Shown: positions 23,341 through 35,449 of the stretch, one piece after another
Position numbering within the stretch: the stretch's first letter is position 1
Layout of the letters: every line of letters begins with the position of its first letter
NCBI RefSeq assembly: GCF_947507565.1
Contig: NC_089188.1
Location: 682,001 to 746,000, forward strand
Direction of reading: 5' to 3'
DNA length: 64,000 nucleotides
From: Oscarella lobularis
Taxonomy: Eukaryota > Porifera > Homoscleromorpha > Homosclerophorida > Oscarellidae
The notes under the pieces: model-generated
Told to the model about the DNA's origin: nothing
What the model saw: only the letters and a program-made list of their open reading frames with translations
Database searches by the model: none
Translations under genes and position numbers: made by a program

Positions 23341-25300
23341 TTGGAAGTTTACGTCACGATCACCTGACTACATATTATAGAGTAGAGTTGAAAAAAAAGA
23401 TGGTTGATTATTGTTTACACTGTAGGAAAGATTATTCGCGTGACGCACACGTCTTGTCGCATTGTGTTGACGTTCGTCAAATAATAGCTATTCTCGCGAA
23501 ATTTTACTGCGGTGCCGATTTCTATTGTCTGCGCGGGTATTCGACCTCTGTCGATTGCGCAGCAGCGCTAACACAAATAGCCCTATGTCTTACGCGGTTC
23601 CGTTCTATAAAGAAGATCGAGATCTTTTCAAGACGTTAAACATAAATATATATCCGGGTCATGGTCAATTTTTCAGGCTCTTTATATAGTTTCAGATAAA
23701 ACGCCTTACCCAAGAAACCATCGATTATTCGTCCTTTGACCCTTGCGAAATACAACTACCATGGACCACCCGGGCCACAGCACCTAAACCATTGGCTTAC
23801 CAGGCACCTCAGCCCTAAAACTTACTAGATCGGCTTCCATACTCACATCGGAAGTGTGGGGAAGTGCCCTATCGCGACACTCTCATGACATCACATGTTC
23901 CCCAAAGTCTAAAACACACCATTGAAACACTGAAAGCACCACCACCAGAGGAAAACATACCTTCCCCGCTTGTACACACACAGCTCTCTACCATAAATAA
24001 TATGACCAAAGCTAATAATATCCTAAGGCAATAAAACACTTATCTGAGACTGGAAACTGCATAACCCCTCCACTGGTACACAACATCCCCGCATGGCATG
24101 AATTGAGACCCCCCTCTTGCACTAGTGCCTAACAATCGCACCAACCTACCAAAGAATATAACCTTCAATCAAGCTTATCATCCCTCCCGGATCTACCTGA
24201 CAGCCTGCCCTGATCCCGCATGCTCCCTCCGCTCTGTAACTTCCTCCTGTGTCGTCTTGGGGTACATTCCTCTCTCAAAGGCCTGTCCTAGAAGCCAACA
24301 CAAACTCATTAGATAGAAGTAGCGAATGAAAAATGAAATAAACAACACCTTTAGCTGCCGAGGCCTCCCCCTTTCAGTTATACGAGGCATTCCCTTCCAT
24401 CCCCGCTACCACGGCCCTCATCTCCTCTGAAATTAAAAATAAATTACCAATAAAAAGAAAAAAAATTATGAGTACTGTAGTTGCATCTCCTAAATCCTCC
24501 AAAATGTCTCTTACCTATATATCTAAAGAACGGAGTACTCTTCAACGTACCTGCAAAGAGGCTCCAATTCCCCTCTGCACATGAGCTCTTTTCCATAAAT
24601 GAACGACAGAGAAAATCTAAAGTAAAAAATCCCCTCTAAACAACAATCTTGCGTAGAATCGAACAGAAAAACTATGTTTAGACACACGCGCAGGACCCGC
24701 TCACACACTCCACCTAATATAACTACGCGAATCGCGAAAACTTTGCTATTATAAATACACCAGGCCCCGAACACTCGCCACGCGACACAAACCGCCTTTC
24801 GAACGCGGTCGGCACCCTTTCGCGAAACACTGCGAGCATCAAAGACGAAGGGAAAACGTTGTGATCACACTACGTCACCACTAGGCGATCGCGTGGCCCC
24901 AAAAACCGCGTCGCGAGACTTAAAACGACACGTAAATACGTTACTTACCCTTCGAAACGCGCACTCCTGTCCGCTGGAATCCCGATCGCCTCATTTTGCA
25001 CCGGTTTCGACGTCGTAAATGAAAGTCAACCACCCGGATTTACAGAACCCGGACGGTAACGGCGCGATTCTCAGGAAATGTACACATACTTCGTAATTTA
25101 CACCTCCTACATCGACAATACCTAAGTATTGGACTTCTAATTCACGAATTATGGCATTATCGCGAGGAGATTCCACACAGAAAGCTCGAAAACAGCCCAA
25201 ATGCCACTCTGCCGAAAAACGCGAATAGGTGTACTAGACCTAGACCCATACTAAACCGCGTGAAATTCTCCACTTACTCCCCCTATCTCAAACTGTTAAA
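23341..25300. other. Long stretch without a recognisable gene
   Basis: C-rich and ACC-rich sequence from about 23.7 to 25.2 kb without a sustained frame or phase-consistent exons. One minus-strand frame (25200-24991) looks mildly protein-like (RELEVQYLGIVDVGG) but has no splice support. Confidence 0.4.
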
Positions 25301-25304
25301 CTCT

Positions 25305-25662
25305 CAGGCCCGGCGGAAGGTATTTTTCAGAGGTCGGGCGAAATTTTTTTAGGACCACGCCCACTCAAATAAGTTTTTCCAAGGTGTACAAAAACTTATT
25401 GCCTAAAGTGAAGCTTGAACACCGGTCCTATGGTGCTGTAATTCACTAATTGTGCAATTTCGGGAGAGAGGCTCTTTCTTAAAACTTCCACGCACATGCA
25501 CCTACAATTACAGCCGGGTTTAGATGCACATCTTAAGGTATCCGTTACTGTTTATTTTATCAGTAGAACATTATACACGAATAAATTAGAAAATTTATTA
25601 CTTTCGGAAATTTTTTAGGTAGGGCCACGGCCCGACCTGCCCATATCCCCGCGCCGGGCCTG
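25305..25662. mobile_element. Short TIR element with 5-bp target duplication
   Basis: CAGGCCCGGCG at the left end and CGCCGGGCCTG at the right end are perfect inverted repeats, flanked on both sides by ACTCT. A second inverted pair (AGGTCGGGC / GCCCGACCT) sits just inside. It is 358 bp with no coding capacity. The CAGG...CCTG ends fit a hAT-like non-autonomous element, although a 5-bp target duplication is at the short end for hAT. Confidence 0.7.
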
Positions 25663-26237
25663 ACTCTGCCGGTCGGTAGTGGATAGCTATAGAGCGGTTG
25701 ATCCAGCCTTGCATGCCGTTGCGCAATTACTTTCTAAAACCATTTAAAGCATCAAATTCATGGATAAGGAGAAAAGTGACTTATCTAATAATTTGCACTG
25801 AGTTATGGTTCGACGATCTTTTCACTTGTGTGGGACTCGGAATCGGTGCGCGCAATGCATTAGAATCTCCATGGCAAAGTTTCGTGTACTTGTGTACACT
25901 GACGCTCGGATTCGCTCGGAGACTAAGTCCGTAGCGCACGCTTTGGATGACGTAAATCTTAAATATTAACCCGATTCCATCTCACGATAAAACGCGATTC
26001 CTCCTCGACGCGGGCCTACGAGGCGAACAAAGGGCCGATGACGCAGTAGCAGAAGCCGACATCGATAGCAACGCGGGCCGCTCAGCGCGCTGCGACTCTC
26101 GGCTGTCTCGAAGAAGATCGGAAGACGTTGGCCTCGCGTGCACTTGGTATTTCAAACTTCTTACCAAACAGCTGCTGTACGCGTTCAGTCTGTAACGAGG
26201 AGACCCGTTCGGCTCCTCGCGTAAAGCACAACTGAGT
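25663..26237. other. No supported gene
   Basis: A minus-strand frame near 26082-26240 reads TERVQQLFGKKFEIPSAREA and looks somewhat coding, but it has no clear start, splice sites or family match. Confidence 0.35.
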
Positions 26238-26450
26238 ATGGGCATGCGCCGTTGCGCATGCCCTCATACAATAGTAGCTAAAGATAGGCACGTAGGCGCA
26301 CAAAAGAGCTAAGTGGTTGTAAGAGCTAGTGTAGGCGTAGAAGTAGGTGGACAGACGCCTACCGGTCTGTCCACCTGAGACTATATAAGGGGGTTTTGAT
26401 TGTAGTGTGTGTGAGACTGTGAGTGCGAGAGTGTAATAAATAAAGAAATG
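26238..26450 (+). promoter_or_regulatory. Two perfect hairpins followed by a TATA-like box
   Basis: GGGCATGCGC-CGTT-GCGCATGCCC (about 26239-26262) and AGGTGGACAGAC-GCCTACCG-GTCTGTCCACCT (about 26345-26376) are perfect inverted repeats. TATATAAGG follows at about 26382, then ATAAATAAAG, and an ATG opens at 26448 (MEDESDEEVSF...). This could be the promoter of a short gene or the terminal/LTR-like region of a mobile element. Confidence 0.45.
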
Positions 26451-26662
26451 GAAGACGAGAGTGATGAAGAGGTGTCGTTTAACCTCCACCGGTATACGGC
26501 ACCCGTTACAAGTCTTCTAAACCGTGACCCAATTTGCCAACATCAAATGCTCATTCAGCTCAGCGGCGAGAATACAAGACAGACTGACATCAACACAAAG
26601 CAACATCGTCACATAGCCGCATGCAAGCGAAGTTCATCTCCCGGTTCAGCGAGCCTTTCGAT

Positions 26663-27328
26663 TCAGTCACGAACCCAAACGCGGTGGAGCGTGCTGTACG
26701 TGTTACTGTCAACATTGTCGCACTCGAATCTTTTATAGTCCGGAGAGATTCCCCAGGTATAACTTCCAATCTTCCAGAAGGGAAAGTCGGTAAAACCAGG
26801 AGTGGTCGAATTCGTATACCAAATATAATTCGTAGCTTTGGGCAAAAAGGCTGTGTGGTCTTTCATAGGCGTAAAGCAGTTTCTGTTCGGAATTCGTGAA
26901 GATTATTCACTCGACGAAGAACATACTTACGTCCAGTCGCTGACAGTGAAATGCAACTTCCCATCGTAAGCTGTTTCAATTATGCCAGGTTGGGATGTCT
27001 TGAAGTGCATCACTCTATTATGAGCATTTGTTTCGCAATAAAACATTAACTCATTAGCCCACCTAGAATAAANNNNNNNNNNNNNNNNNNNNNNNNNNNN
27101 NNNNNNNNNNNNNNNNNNNNNNNNNNNNNNNNNNNNNNNNNNNNNNNNNNNNNNNNNNNNNNNNNNNNNNNNNNNNNNNNNNNNNNNNNNNNNNNNNNNN
27201 NNNNNNNNNNNNNNNNNNNNNNNNNNNNNNNNNNNNNNNNNNNNNNNNNNNNNNNNNNNNNNNNNNNNNNNNTAATCTCCAGGCTTCGCCCCCAGTTCTT
27301 CTATTTCGCAAAGAGTAATACTGATCAT
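26663..27328 (-). CDS. Secreted matrix/lectin-like protein, partial (gap inside)
   Basis: The final exon (26882-26663) and the preceding exon (to 26931, entering the N gap) join in phase through a GTAAGT intron. The C-terminal domain reads WANELMFYCETNAHNRVMHF, then KATNYIWYTNS, GFTDFPFWKIGSYTWGI and STLHRVWVRD with the stop at 26663. I recall this pattern from uncharacterised secreted matrix proteins of cnidarians and sponges (similar to 'skeletal organic matrix protein 5'). Beyond the gap, at 27273-27328, CEIEELGAKPGD resembles the start of a fibrinogen/contactin-like C-terminal module. Two hundred N (27073-27272) hide the middle. Confidence 0.5.
27073..27272. other. Assembly gap (200 N)
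   Basis: A run of exactly 200 N inside the secreted matrix-like gene; the true length is probably unknown. Confidence 0.98.
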
Positions 27329-27489
27329 GGGAATTTAAAAAAGAGTCTTTTCAGTATATAAATTCTTTTCAACACACAAACAACTTTTTTAAAGTTGTAC
27401 GGTAATTTCCCTGTTGAATGCCAAAACAAAATTGCTGGAAAAGAACACGTCGAAAAAGGAATGCATCTTTCGCGTTACGGACTCTCTAC

Positions 27490-27670
27490 TTAGACGACAA
27501 TTTGCTGCTTCGTTTGAACGCAACATTTAGCTTATAGATTCCTTTCGCTCCTGGCCCGAGATTTCTGACCAAGGCTGACAAGAAGTTATAGAAAAATGTC
27601 GGAAGATCGGGAGTACAACCCAGTAGCGAATCCAAGGACGGAGGGAGATCTTTGGGATCGACCTCCTTTT
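27490..27670 (-). CDS. Possible terminal exon of unknown gene
   Basis: After an acceptor with an AT/T-rich tract (ending TTAAAAG) a frame reads EVDPKDLPPSLDSLLGC, then PDLPTFFYNFLSALVRN and GAKGIYKLNVAFKRSS before a stop near 27490. The composition is protein-like. The upstream exons are unclear and the family is not recognised. Confidence 0.3.
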
Positions 27671-28365
27671 AACGGAAAACAAATTAATATAAAATTGAAT
27701 TAAACGCAGTGCTGGTATGTGGCGAGTGTTACTGTTAGGAAGAGGAGATTTAGCCTATTGAAGCTAACTACAACACTTTATCGCTTAGTTATGCTTCCTG
27801 ACCGATTGAAAGGCAATGCTCTTATATAGTTACAGTATATTGAGAAATTTGCAAAAGTTTAACTGACGAATTTTTTGCAGATTTGCGCAAATAAATTCGA
27901 GAAAAATGAAACTAAAGTTTATTATAGGAGACAATTGGATTTGAAAATTAATCTGTTTATCACTTGAAATGTAACAAAAAATTCACAAATATTGATGTGA
28001 CCATGGGAACCTCACTCGCTTTAGCGGGTGTGATTCCCTCGAATACGTTCATACGTCTTCGGGAAACGAGGCCATCTTATTCGGTCTTCTTTCCTTCCCT
28101 TCTACTCGGTCCCCGCACTGTGCTGAGGATTACTACGACGTCGGTCAACTCTTCATGTTCTCTGTGGATAACGTGAGGTCATTGTTGAATTAGATTCCCA
28201 CTTTCGGTGATATCATCACTCACGGCACACCTCTGAAGGGTCGTAAGAGGTGTCAAACCCAACCCCTGGGAGATCGACTCTAATATCTATGATATCTCTG
28301 CTGCTCGATACTACTTAGATCATAAGCAAGTAACGTACGCTAAGTTCTGTGATCGATATTCTCCC

Positions 28366-28397
28366 CCCTCCCCCCTCCCCCCCCCCCCCCCCCCCCC
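28366..28397. repeat. Poly-C tract
   Basis: An almost pure C run of about 30 bases within CCCCCCTCCCCCCTCCCC..., followed by a GC-rich patch to about 28460. It is an unusual composition for this window and a likely assembly trouble spot. Confidence 0.9.
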
Positions 28398-28577
28398 GGA
28401 GGGTCCTGGCCCCGCGGGTTCCGGAGCCCCGCAGGGTGGGGGTTCAGGGGGCGCAGTTTCCCTGATATAAGAAACAAAATCGCAACCTATGCATCTCTCT
28501 ATCCTTCTCCTGATCCACGATCTTTTTTGTGTCCTTTTCCCACTGTATCTGTCTAACTCTTCCGCCTCACAATCCTG

Positions 28578-29340
28578 TCAAAAAAGGCTTATACCATCTA
28601 CGCACCCTTTACAGATGTCTTGTGCGTGAGTTCCCGCTCGCTCGATCCATTGCTCGATCGTTCGATCGAACAATTTTTTTAGTACGGCTCCGGGCAAGGG
28701 CGCGAAGACGTCGCGGGCGGCTCCTTTGCGCAAAGTGGGCCAAGGTACTGTTTGCACGAAAAGCTCAAGACCGTTCTTCGCGAACTGTACCCCGAAGATA
28801 TCCAATGTCGCGTTGATTCCACGCGTTCGGGGACCGGCAACAAGCCCAGGTGGCGTTATTGAGCATTCTAAACACAATTTCTTGTATTGAAAATAGCACC
28901 TAGGTGGATTCCACTTTTTTCTCGATGAAATGATACGGCGGCCATGGCAGACTAATTGAAAACCTAAATTTTCAGACCACCGGTACATAAGTGTGCCTAT
29001 ATGTAAACAAAATAATAATGTTCACTCCTTTGTGCCCAACGTGAGCGTCCCAGCTGTCACGCAATGAAAACGGCGGCATGTCGAAGGCGGCGCAGAAGCG
29101 AACGATCGCTTGGTGACTTGTTCCCATTAGAACGGCACCCGTTGTAGCCCGACGATTCACGTCGCAGATTTTTCCGCGGTCGCTTCCCGTAACTTTCCTC
29201 GACGAATCGAATATGAGAGTCGCCTGTCTGCGCGTTGTGCAATGCTGGCGAAGTCTGGAGCAAAGGCCTTTGCGCGACTCCGACATTTCGTGAAGAGACA
29301 GACCGCCTTTTTCGCAAAACTTGCACGCAAGCACGGTCAT
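28578..29340 (-). CDS. Fragment of mobile-element-associated protein
   Basis: At 29340-29040 a frame reads LACKFCEKGGLSLHEMSESR, then NRRATTGAVLMGTSHQAIVR and FCAAFDMPP. This arrangement of a CxxC segment followed by a conserved NRRAV...GQGH...FCGLM-type block occurs in uncharacterised multi-copy, transposon-associated proteins of hydrozoans, corals and molluscs (from memory). A second open piece (about 28840-28578: INATLDIFGVQFAKNGLEL) may be a following exon. The protein is incomplete on both sides and probably a relic. Confidence 0.4.
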
Positions 29341-29945
29341 CAGCGTCGAAAATATGTAATTAATAATTTACTTGCCTTGTCTTCAGCGGCCAATCGTTGA
29401 AGTGCGACTCGGAGACCTTCATCGCATAAGTCACAAGCATGTTTACGGTTTTATATCCTTTTCATTGTTACGGTTTTATGCAGACGATAACCTGTCCATC
29501 GAATTACCTAGTTTGGTGTGAGACGAAGTTTCACAACTTTGGCATCGATGGATGAGTCTTCATCGGAGTCCTTTCTGGCAGTGCTTTCCTCCTCTTTTTC
29601 AATATGAGATGGTTCCAGGTAATGTGAACAAGGAAGCAAAGCGTTACACACACGTTTCATTCATGACTAAGGCAAAAATTAATAATGCTGCAGCCTTAAC
29701 ATCGACACCTCAGCTGAAGACGCCGAGCGTTGTGTGATCACATTTTCAAAAATATCTGTTATTCAAGTAGCTACAGCATCGCGTGCAAGTTTATGTTTAT
29801 ACGTAACAACGTTTCTCTGGCTGCAGGTAAAGGCACGGAACTATGCAGAAAGTTCTCACCTGGACTCAATTTCTGGATCAAAGCCGATGCATTTGATGTC
29901 AATCAATGCGTGCAAGAGTCAATGAATCACAAATGAGCAGGTAAC
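29341..29945. other. No gene seen
   Basis: No phase-consistent exon or repeat is recognised between the mobile-element protein fragment and the first hAT relic. Confidence 0.4.
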
Positions 29946-29949
29946 GTTG

Positions 29950-30850
29950 ATTTGAACGACAGCCACGTTGGAACCGTATAGTTAAGCATTCTTGAAAGCC
30001 AATTTACAAACTGTAGACCTTTTAAAATTGTCTCCAACGGCAAGATTGAGAGAGCGGCCAAAGCAATAAACAAATACAGCACGACCTTCTTCCTCAATCA
30101 ATCGTGTCGCTACACCCACTTGTTTTGGAACCAGTCATACTTGACGCACCGTCATAGCACTGACTCATGACATCGACACAGTGAACCCTTTAGACGAACG
30201 AGAGTGTCCTTTATAACCCGAAGCAGAGTTTCAGCTCTATGCAGTCAACAGAATAAAGTCCGACGAAATCTTCACGTACCTCTAAAACATCAGTCACCCA
30301 TCTAATGCAGATAGTGAACTGCTCTTTATTAGAAATGCCGGTGCTTTTTCTGCCATCACGGAAAAACAGAAAGGTTTGAATTCTTTCTCTAAAATCTCTC
30401 AAAATACGCAACGCCAGACATTCATTTTGAATGCCGTGTGATATGTATTCGCAACTTTCCTTTTTCATTTATTCTGTGACTACCGGTAGCTCTGAGCGAA
30501 AGATTCTCAAGATTTTTTATGAAGACTTTTCGATTCGCTTTTCTTAGCTTACGAGTTTCTTCACTAAACGCGTCAGCGTTCTCTTGTTTTCTTGGAAGAA
30601 CTACATCTTGGACTGCTTCTCTATGACACTTTCAGGACTGATGCTTTCGAACCGCGGTAGCTGCTCTTTTCCAGTATGTGTACACATTTTTTATAAAAGC
30701 TGGATCTCTTCTCGTACTCGCCGAGAGTTTTTTACTCTGAGAAGCAATCATGCAAACGTGAGCGAATGCTGCGTCAAGGCGAATATCATATTGAAGCCAG
30801 AGAAATTCTTTTCACCAGTTGGAGCGAATAGCTTCTCTTGACGAAGTTTG
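29950..30850 (-). mobile_element. hAT transposase relic 1 (DUF4371/ZMYM1-like)
   Basis: Scattered minus-strand frames match the DUF4371-type hAT transposase in collinear order: V(F)IKNVYTYWKRA near 30690, ECLALRILRDFRERIQ near 30400, ISNKEQFTICIRWVTDVLEV near 30330, SQCYDGASSMTGSKTSGC near 30130 and GRAVFVYCFGRSLNLAVGD near 30065. The frames are broken by shifts and stops. It is a decayed autonomous element; its ends were not found. Confidence 0.75.
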
Positions 30851-31739
30851 CTCCGGACCCCAACAAACGCTTCGGAAAGGCAAACGAAGTTCCAGGGTGA
30901 AAGATCGCCAAAATCTGCGAAGAATCAGTAGAGGACTCAGAGGCAGCCTCGTTAGAAAACGTGGTAGGCGCGCACTAAGACGCCTATGTATGCAAACTAA
31001 TTAATTACATGTGACCTAGCACGTCAGACTGCCCAACGGTAAAAGAGAACGTCAATATAATTGTTTGCTTTACGAAAATGTTGGTCCGACAGCTGCCGGA
31101 CCTGCCGGGCCAGATTGGCATAGCTTTTGGACATTTTCAGAAATGTGTACGCAGGCACTTCCCGGCTTATTCGCAGTGTCTACTAAAGCGTCATCGCAAT
31201 TATTTATTTAGTATGAACACTTTGACTGCTGGAACTACTGGAAAAGCAAATTTTTTTCTGAAAAGCAATACAAAGAAGATTCGGCCAGTGCAGACTTCGA
31301 AATAAGCTTTATTAGATTTTTGGGCGTATGTCAGATTAAGTAATAAAGTAGTCGGACATTGATTCAGATACATGTTAAGTTTGGACAAACTAGGCCAAGA
31401 GAAACATTGCGAAAAGGCACTAAAATTAATACCCCGGTACCTCAGTTAGTTACCATAACTGTCTAAGAAACCGTGTCAATATCGTCCCAAAACTTCACAA
31501 AATCCTCCTCTTCCTCGATTAGGCTTTCACTTGAAAAACTCTCGCTCTCCGATCCCTTTTCAAAATTCGTGGTATTTGTTTGATGACTGCGATTCCTTTT
31601 CCCATGTTCTCTCTTTCCGTAGCACTTTTGTGATGATTGGAAGGGGCGCCGTCTTTCTTTATTCACTCCACAATAGAGTAATCGCCGCAGTTGGATCAAA
31701 ATCTTCAGGTTTTTGCCAATCGGTTTGACTGGACGATTT

Positions 31740-33470
31740 AATCATTAGTAAATCGTCTAATGTTGCCGTCTGCATATATGCCGTTTTTCAGTTTTTGTAA
31801 GCCTCACTAAAGCAAACATTCGTTCAACCTTACCATTGGACGCTGGCAAAGTAAACAACAGTTCAACGAGTTTTAGAGCATTTGCCCAATCTGAAGCGTC
31901 AGGACTGGTAAACAATCTTCACCACGAAGACCTGTAGTCAAAAGACGAAAGAGCAATTGCTACAATGTCTACTCTCGCACTTTTTATTTAATGTAGTGTC
32001 AATTTGATGAACAACTCTTTGTACGGCCTCTAACCGAGCGGCTTCGTTCTCTCAACAGAAAACTTTTCCCATCCTGTCGTGGACAACGCAGTTACAATGT
32101 CTTTCATTGGGTCAATGTAATCGTTCCATGACAGCCTAGATTTCAAGCAATCTTTGACACGGCTGCTATAATAATCATACTTATTAGAGTAAAATGCGAC
32201 CGCTTCATTAAACTTATGAAGCTAAATGGTTTGATACTCGAGAGCCATCTTTCTTCGTTCATTTAGAAATAGTAGATTTAAACGTGGGCAACTCTTCAAC
32301 TGGTTTTTCTGATAAATTCGCCAGCTCCTTTAAGGTTTTAAAGAATCCGGTTACAGCTTCAAGGATATTGATATCGTCAGCTTGAAGGTATTTTGAAAAC
32401 GTAGTACACGGCCTAAGAAAGTCCACGAAAAAGGCGCATCCAAGCAACAACTTTGCGTCACACCACTTCTTACGATATCCTGTAAGCTTCGCACGCTGAG
32501 CAGCACTTACAGACCTGTCCTGCGCCAGAGATTCTATGTGAGCGAGATATGCTCCATACTTGGAGAGAACTCGTTTCATTGCGGCGACTTCATGTGACAC
32601 ACATCGTGAACCGCACACCCGAAAAGGCTTCACACCCCTGGCTCCATTTGAAAAACTTCTTTCAGATTAGTAACTATTTCTTTGAGCTCTCTCATCTTTT
32701 TAGGCGAGTTCTCGTAAAGGTAATACATGCGCATAAACATGTTATCCAGTTGACCAAAGAAAGTTGTCTTCAATGCGTCTTTAACGGCAAGTTCTACCCG
32801 GTGCGCAAGTCACCACATCCAGAATAGCCAAGGCAGACGATCTTCCATCAATCCTTTTAATCCAGCTGCAGCTATATTTGCTGACGCACAAACGGTAGCA
32901 TTGTATAAAATGAAGATGAACTCCCTTCTTTATTCTGATTAGTCGTAATCATGAAATGACAGTAGCAAAGCGCCTTTAAATCAGAAACGGAGGTGAATGC
33001 CTTGTCGTACTCGAGACGGATAATCCAAACAATCTCCTTTATCTCACTCAGCATTTTACTGAATTTGAAAACATATATTGAGATAAACACTTAGATATGT
33101 AAGGGATGTTTTCTGAACATCTCCTTTGTTTCTGTGCGTAAAATATGGAGCACATTACGGTAATAGGATAGACGCCAAGGAAATCGCGTCTGATGACGCT
33201 TCGTCCACTGACGGCAACCAATGCTCTACATTCCCGTCTGTCAGAAGGAGTATTCAGTCGCTCAATTGACTTCTTCCAGCAAAATTAGCGTCCGCCAGCG
33301 GAGCTATTTGCTCTGAATCAAAACGCTTCGCCATGGAGACTTCACTAATAAACATACTGCTTAAGAATTGAAACGCTCTATCACATAAAACTCCTTCATG
33401 CATAATGCTGACAATAAATTGTTTTTTTATTAACTCGCAACCTAAAGGAATCTTGCACACGATGGCAAAG
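31740..33470 (-). mobile_element. hAT transposase relic 2 (ZNF862-like)
   Basis: Collinear pieces are EQIAPLADANFAGRSQLSD (near 33280), SRCVSHEVAAMKRVLSKYGA and YRKKWCDAKLLLGCAFFVDF (32600-32430), YIDPMKDIVTAL (near 32120) and a C-terminal dimerisation-like block VERMFALVRLTK near 31810. This matches the hAT lineage that gave rise to ZNF862-like genes. The longest intact frame is 124 codons (32633-32259). Stops and shifts elsewhere show it is dead. Confidence 0.75.
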
Positions 33471-34239
33471 TTAATACCATGCGACTTTCAAACTTAATTG
33501 GCTTGGGAAGGCAAAATTAAGTTAGGAAGTCACAATCTCTCAACTCGGCCGGTGAGTGAAGTGCAATTTTCAAACTCAATTAGCCTTAGTTTAAAGTCAC
33601 GTGCTATAAACTTGGCCTGTGAGTTGACAGCACGGACCACTTTGTGAAGACGCTTCATTCCCGAGACCCCAAAGAGGACCTCCTGTCATTTCGATCTAAG
33701 ACATTTTGTTGCGATGTCTCATTGTGGATTTAATCATCTCTATGCAGACCCAGCGTGCAACAGCATATTATGATATATAACCTTATATATATCTTTAATA
33801 TCTTTTTGCATTTTACGCCACAATATTGCTCTCTCAAAAATATGTTATTATGACTAGTTTGGACTTCTGAAACGTCGCTTACTCTTGCAGCGCCGTGAAC
33901 TTCCCCCAATTCTTCTGCAAGAAGACAAAAATGACAGTCGGGCAGTTGCGTAAGGCATTCTTGCAGACAGTGCTGATAATCGCAATGACAGCAACTTTTC
34001 AGCTGCGATTGTCCAGATCACCGGCTGGAGCTTCGAATTAAGAAAACACTTTCAAAACGATCGAATAGACAATGTGTATGGCGAACTCAGCAGAAACCAG
34101 AATACCGGAATAACTGTTGCGACATCTGGTAAGGCACAACCGAAGTCAGACTGCGTTCTCTTAACAATTTCCACTACACTAAATAATAAGCGAGAAAATT
34201 ATAGTTGATGAATTTCAGTGATGTTGCTAGGCCTGTTGG

Positions 34240-34817
34240 CAACCAGTCAAAAAGATTACCTCATTTTGCTCTGTTGGAGCTTCCAATATCGCTTGTGACA
34301 GCACACACATGAAGCCCTATTTTCCTTGCATTTGCAATTTCTTTCTTATACCATATGTTTGAAAATGGATCCGTCGGTCTTGTTTTCGAAATTAGCGACT
34401 ACTTTTTCAATTTAGATGTCAATCCTGATAGCATAAACACAATGCCGTGAGTTGCTTGACCACAGTTTCTGCTATTTCGCTAGTGCTGGGGTCATACTCA
34501 TAACCGGCTTTAATAGACATTTCGTCCAATGTTAAACAACACAAATGTTCGTAAGATCCACTTTTGTTGAAGCGGAATCGCCGACATCTTTCTTTGGATT
34601 GTTGTTGTTCCCGCAGTAAGTTGTACCCTGCTGTCTTACATGCAAACCGTATTTGCAACGCTTTTTTAATTGTCGAAGATGTCAAGGAATTCCTCTCATG
34701 TCCCAACCTTATTGAACAGCTTTTAATAGGTCTGGTAAAATAACTTTTCCCTCTTCTAACTGAGAATGAGCTATCACGGAAAAAAATATTCGAGCAAAAA
34801 GGTTTCCGGCCGGACAC
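34240..34817 (-). mobile_element. P-element/THAP9-like transposase relic
   Basis: A 132-codon frame carries ALQIRFACKTAGYNLLREQ and CLTLDEMSIKAGYEYDPSTS. Downstream, in another frame, ARKIGLHVCAVTSDIGSSNR appears (near 34290). These are characteristic blocks of P-element/THAP9 transposases. The frame changes between the blocks and no THAP domain is seen here. Confidence 0.65.
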
Positions 34818-35449
34818 TTTTATCCGGTAAAAAGAGTCTGGCCAGACGCTTCTTTACAGAAAAAAGTGTCCGGATCTGGGAAAAACGTCCGGTCTAAATT
34901 TTCTTAGTTGTCGGCTTTCTCTCTCTGCTTATTGTGATTGACCGTTATTAAAGCGGACATGTGCGTGTTCTGCGGGTGTTAAGTTAAAAAGATCGATCTT
35001 GTGCTCTCATTACCATGCCTTAAACAACTGTCCCGGGTCAAAAAGTACCTTTTGATGAATTTTTTACGGATGACCTTGTCTTTTTTGCTTACTTGCCGTT
35101 GCCGTTCTTTTAGTTTGCGAAAAATTGCGTTCATTAAGCGCGCTTTAAAAGTTTGTTTATCTGTAGGCCAAGTCACCATTCTTGAGCAAATTAAGTTCGC
35201 TTAGCCATTAAGGTCTTTTTTGTACCAGAAGACAGGCAATGGTAACGCTGCGCAAGGTACGCCAAAAGAGAAAATAGCTTAAGAAAAGGCAAATCACCCT
35301 TAAAATTAACCGCTAATTCAAACTATGTGGACAAGACGTTTCGTTCCAGAACACGACAGTTTTTACTCTAAAAAGTGTCTGATCAGATACTTTTTAGTGA
35401 ATAAAAGTGTCCGGTGAGACACGTTTTTACCCGGACACTTTTTTCCGTG
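34775..35449. mobile_element. Candidate MITE with GTGTCCGG sub-terminal repeats
   Basis: CACGGAAAAAA at 34775 is mirrored by TTTTTTCCGTG ending at 35449. Many copies of (A)AAAGTGTCCGG or its complement lie inside both ends (34790-34880 and 35360-35440). It directly abuts the end of the P-like transposase relic. No clear target duplication is visible. Confidence 0.5.

Noticed and set aside
34979-35204. Basic Lys/Arg-rich frames on both strands
   Set aside because: They lie inside the candidate MITE, overlap each other in antisense and match no family.
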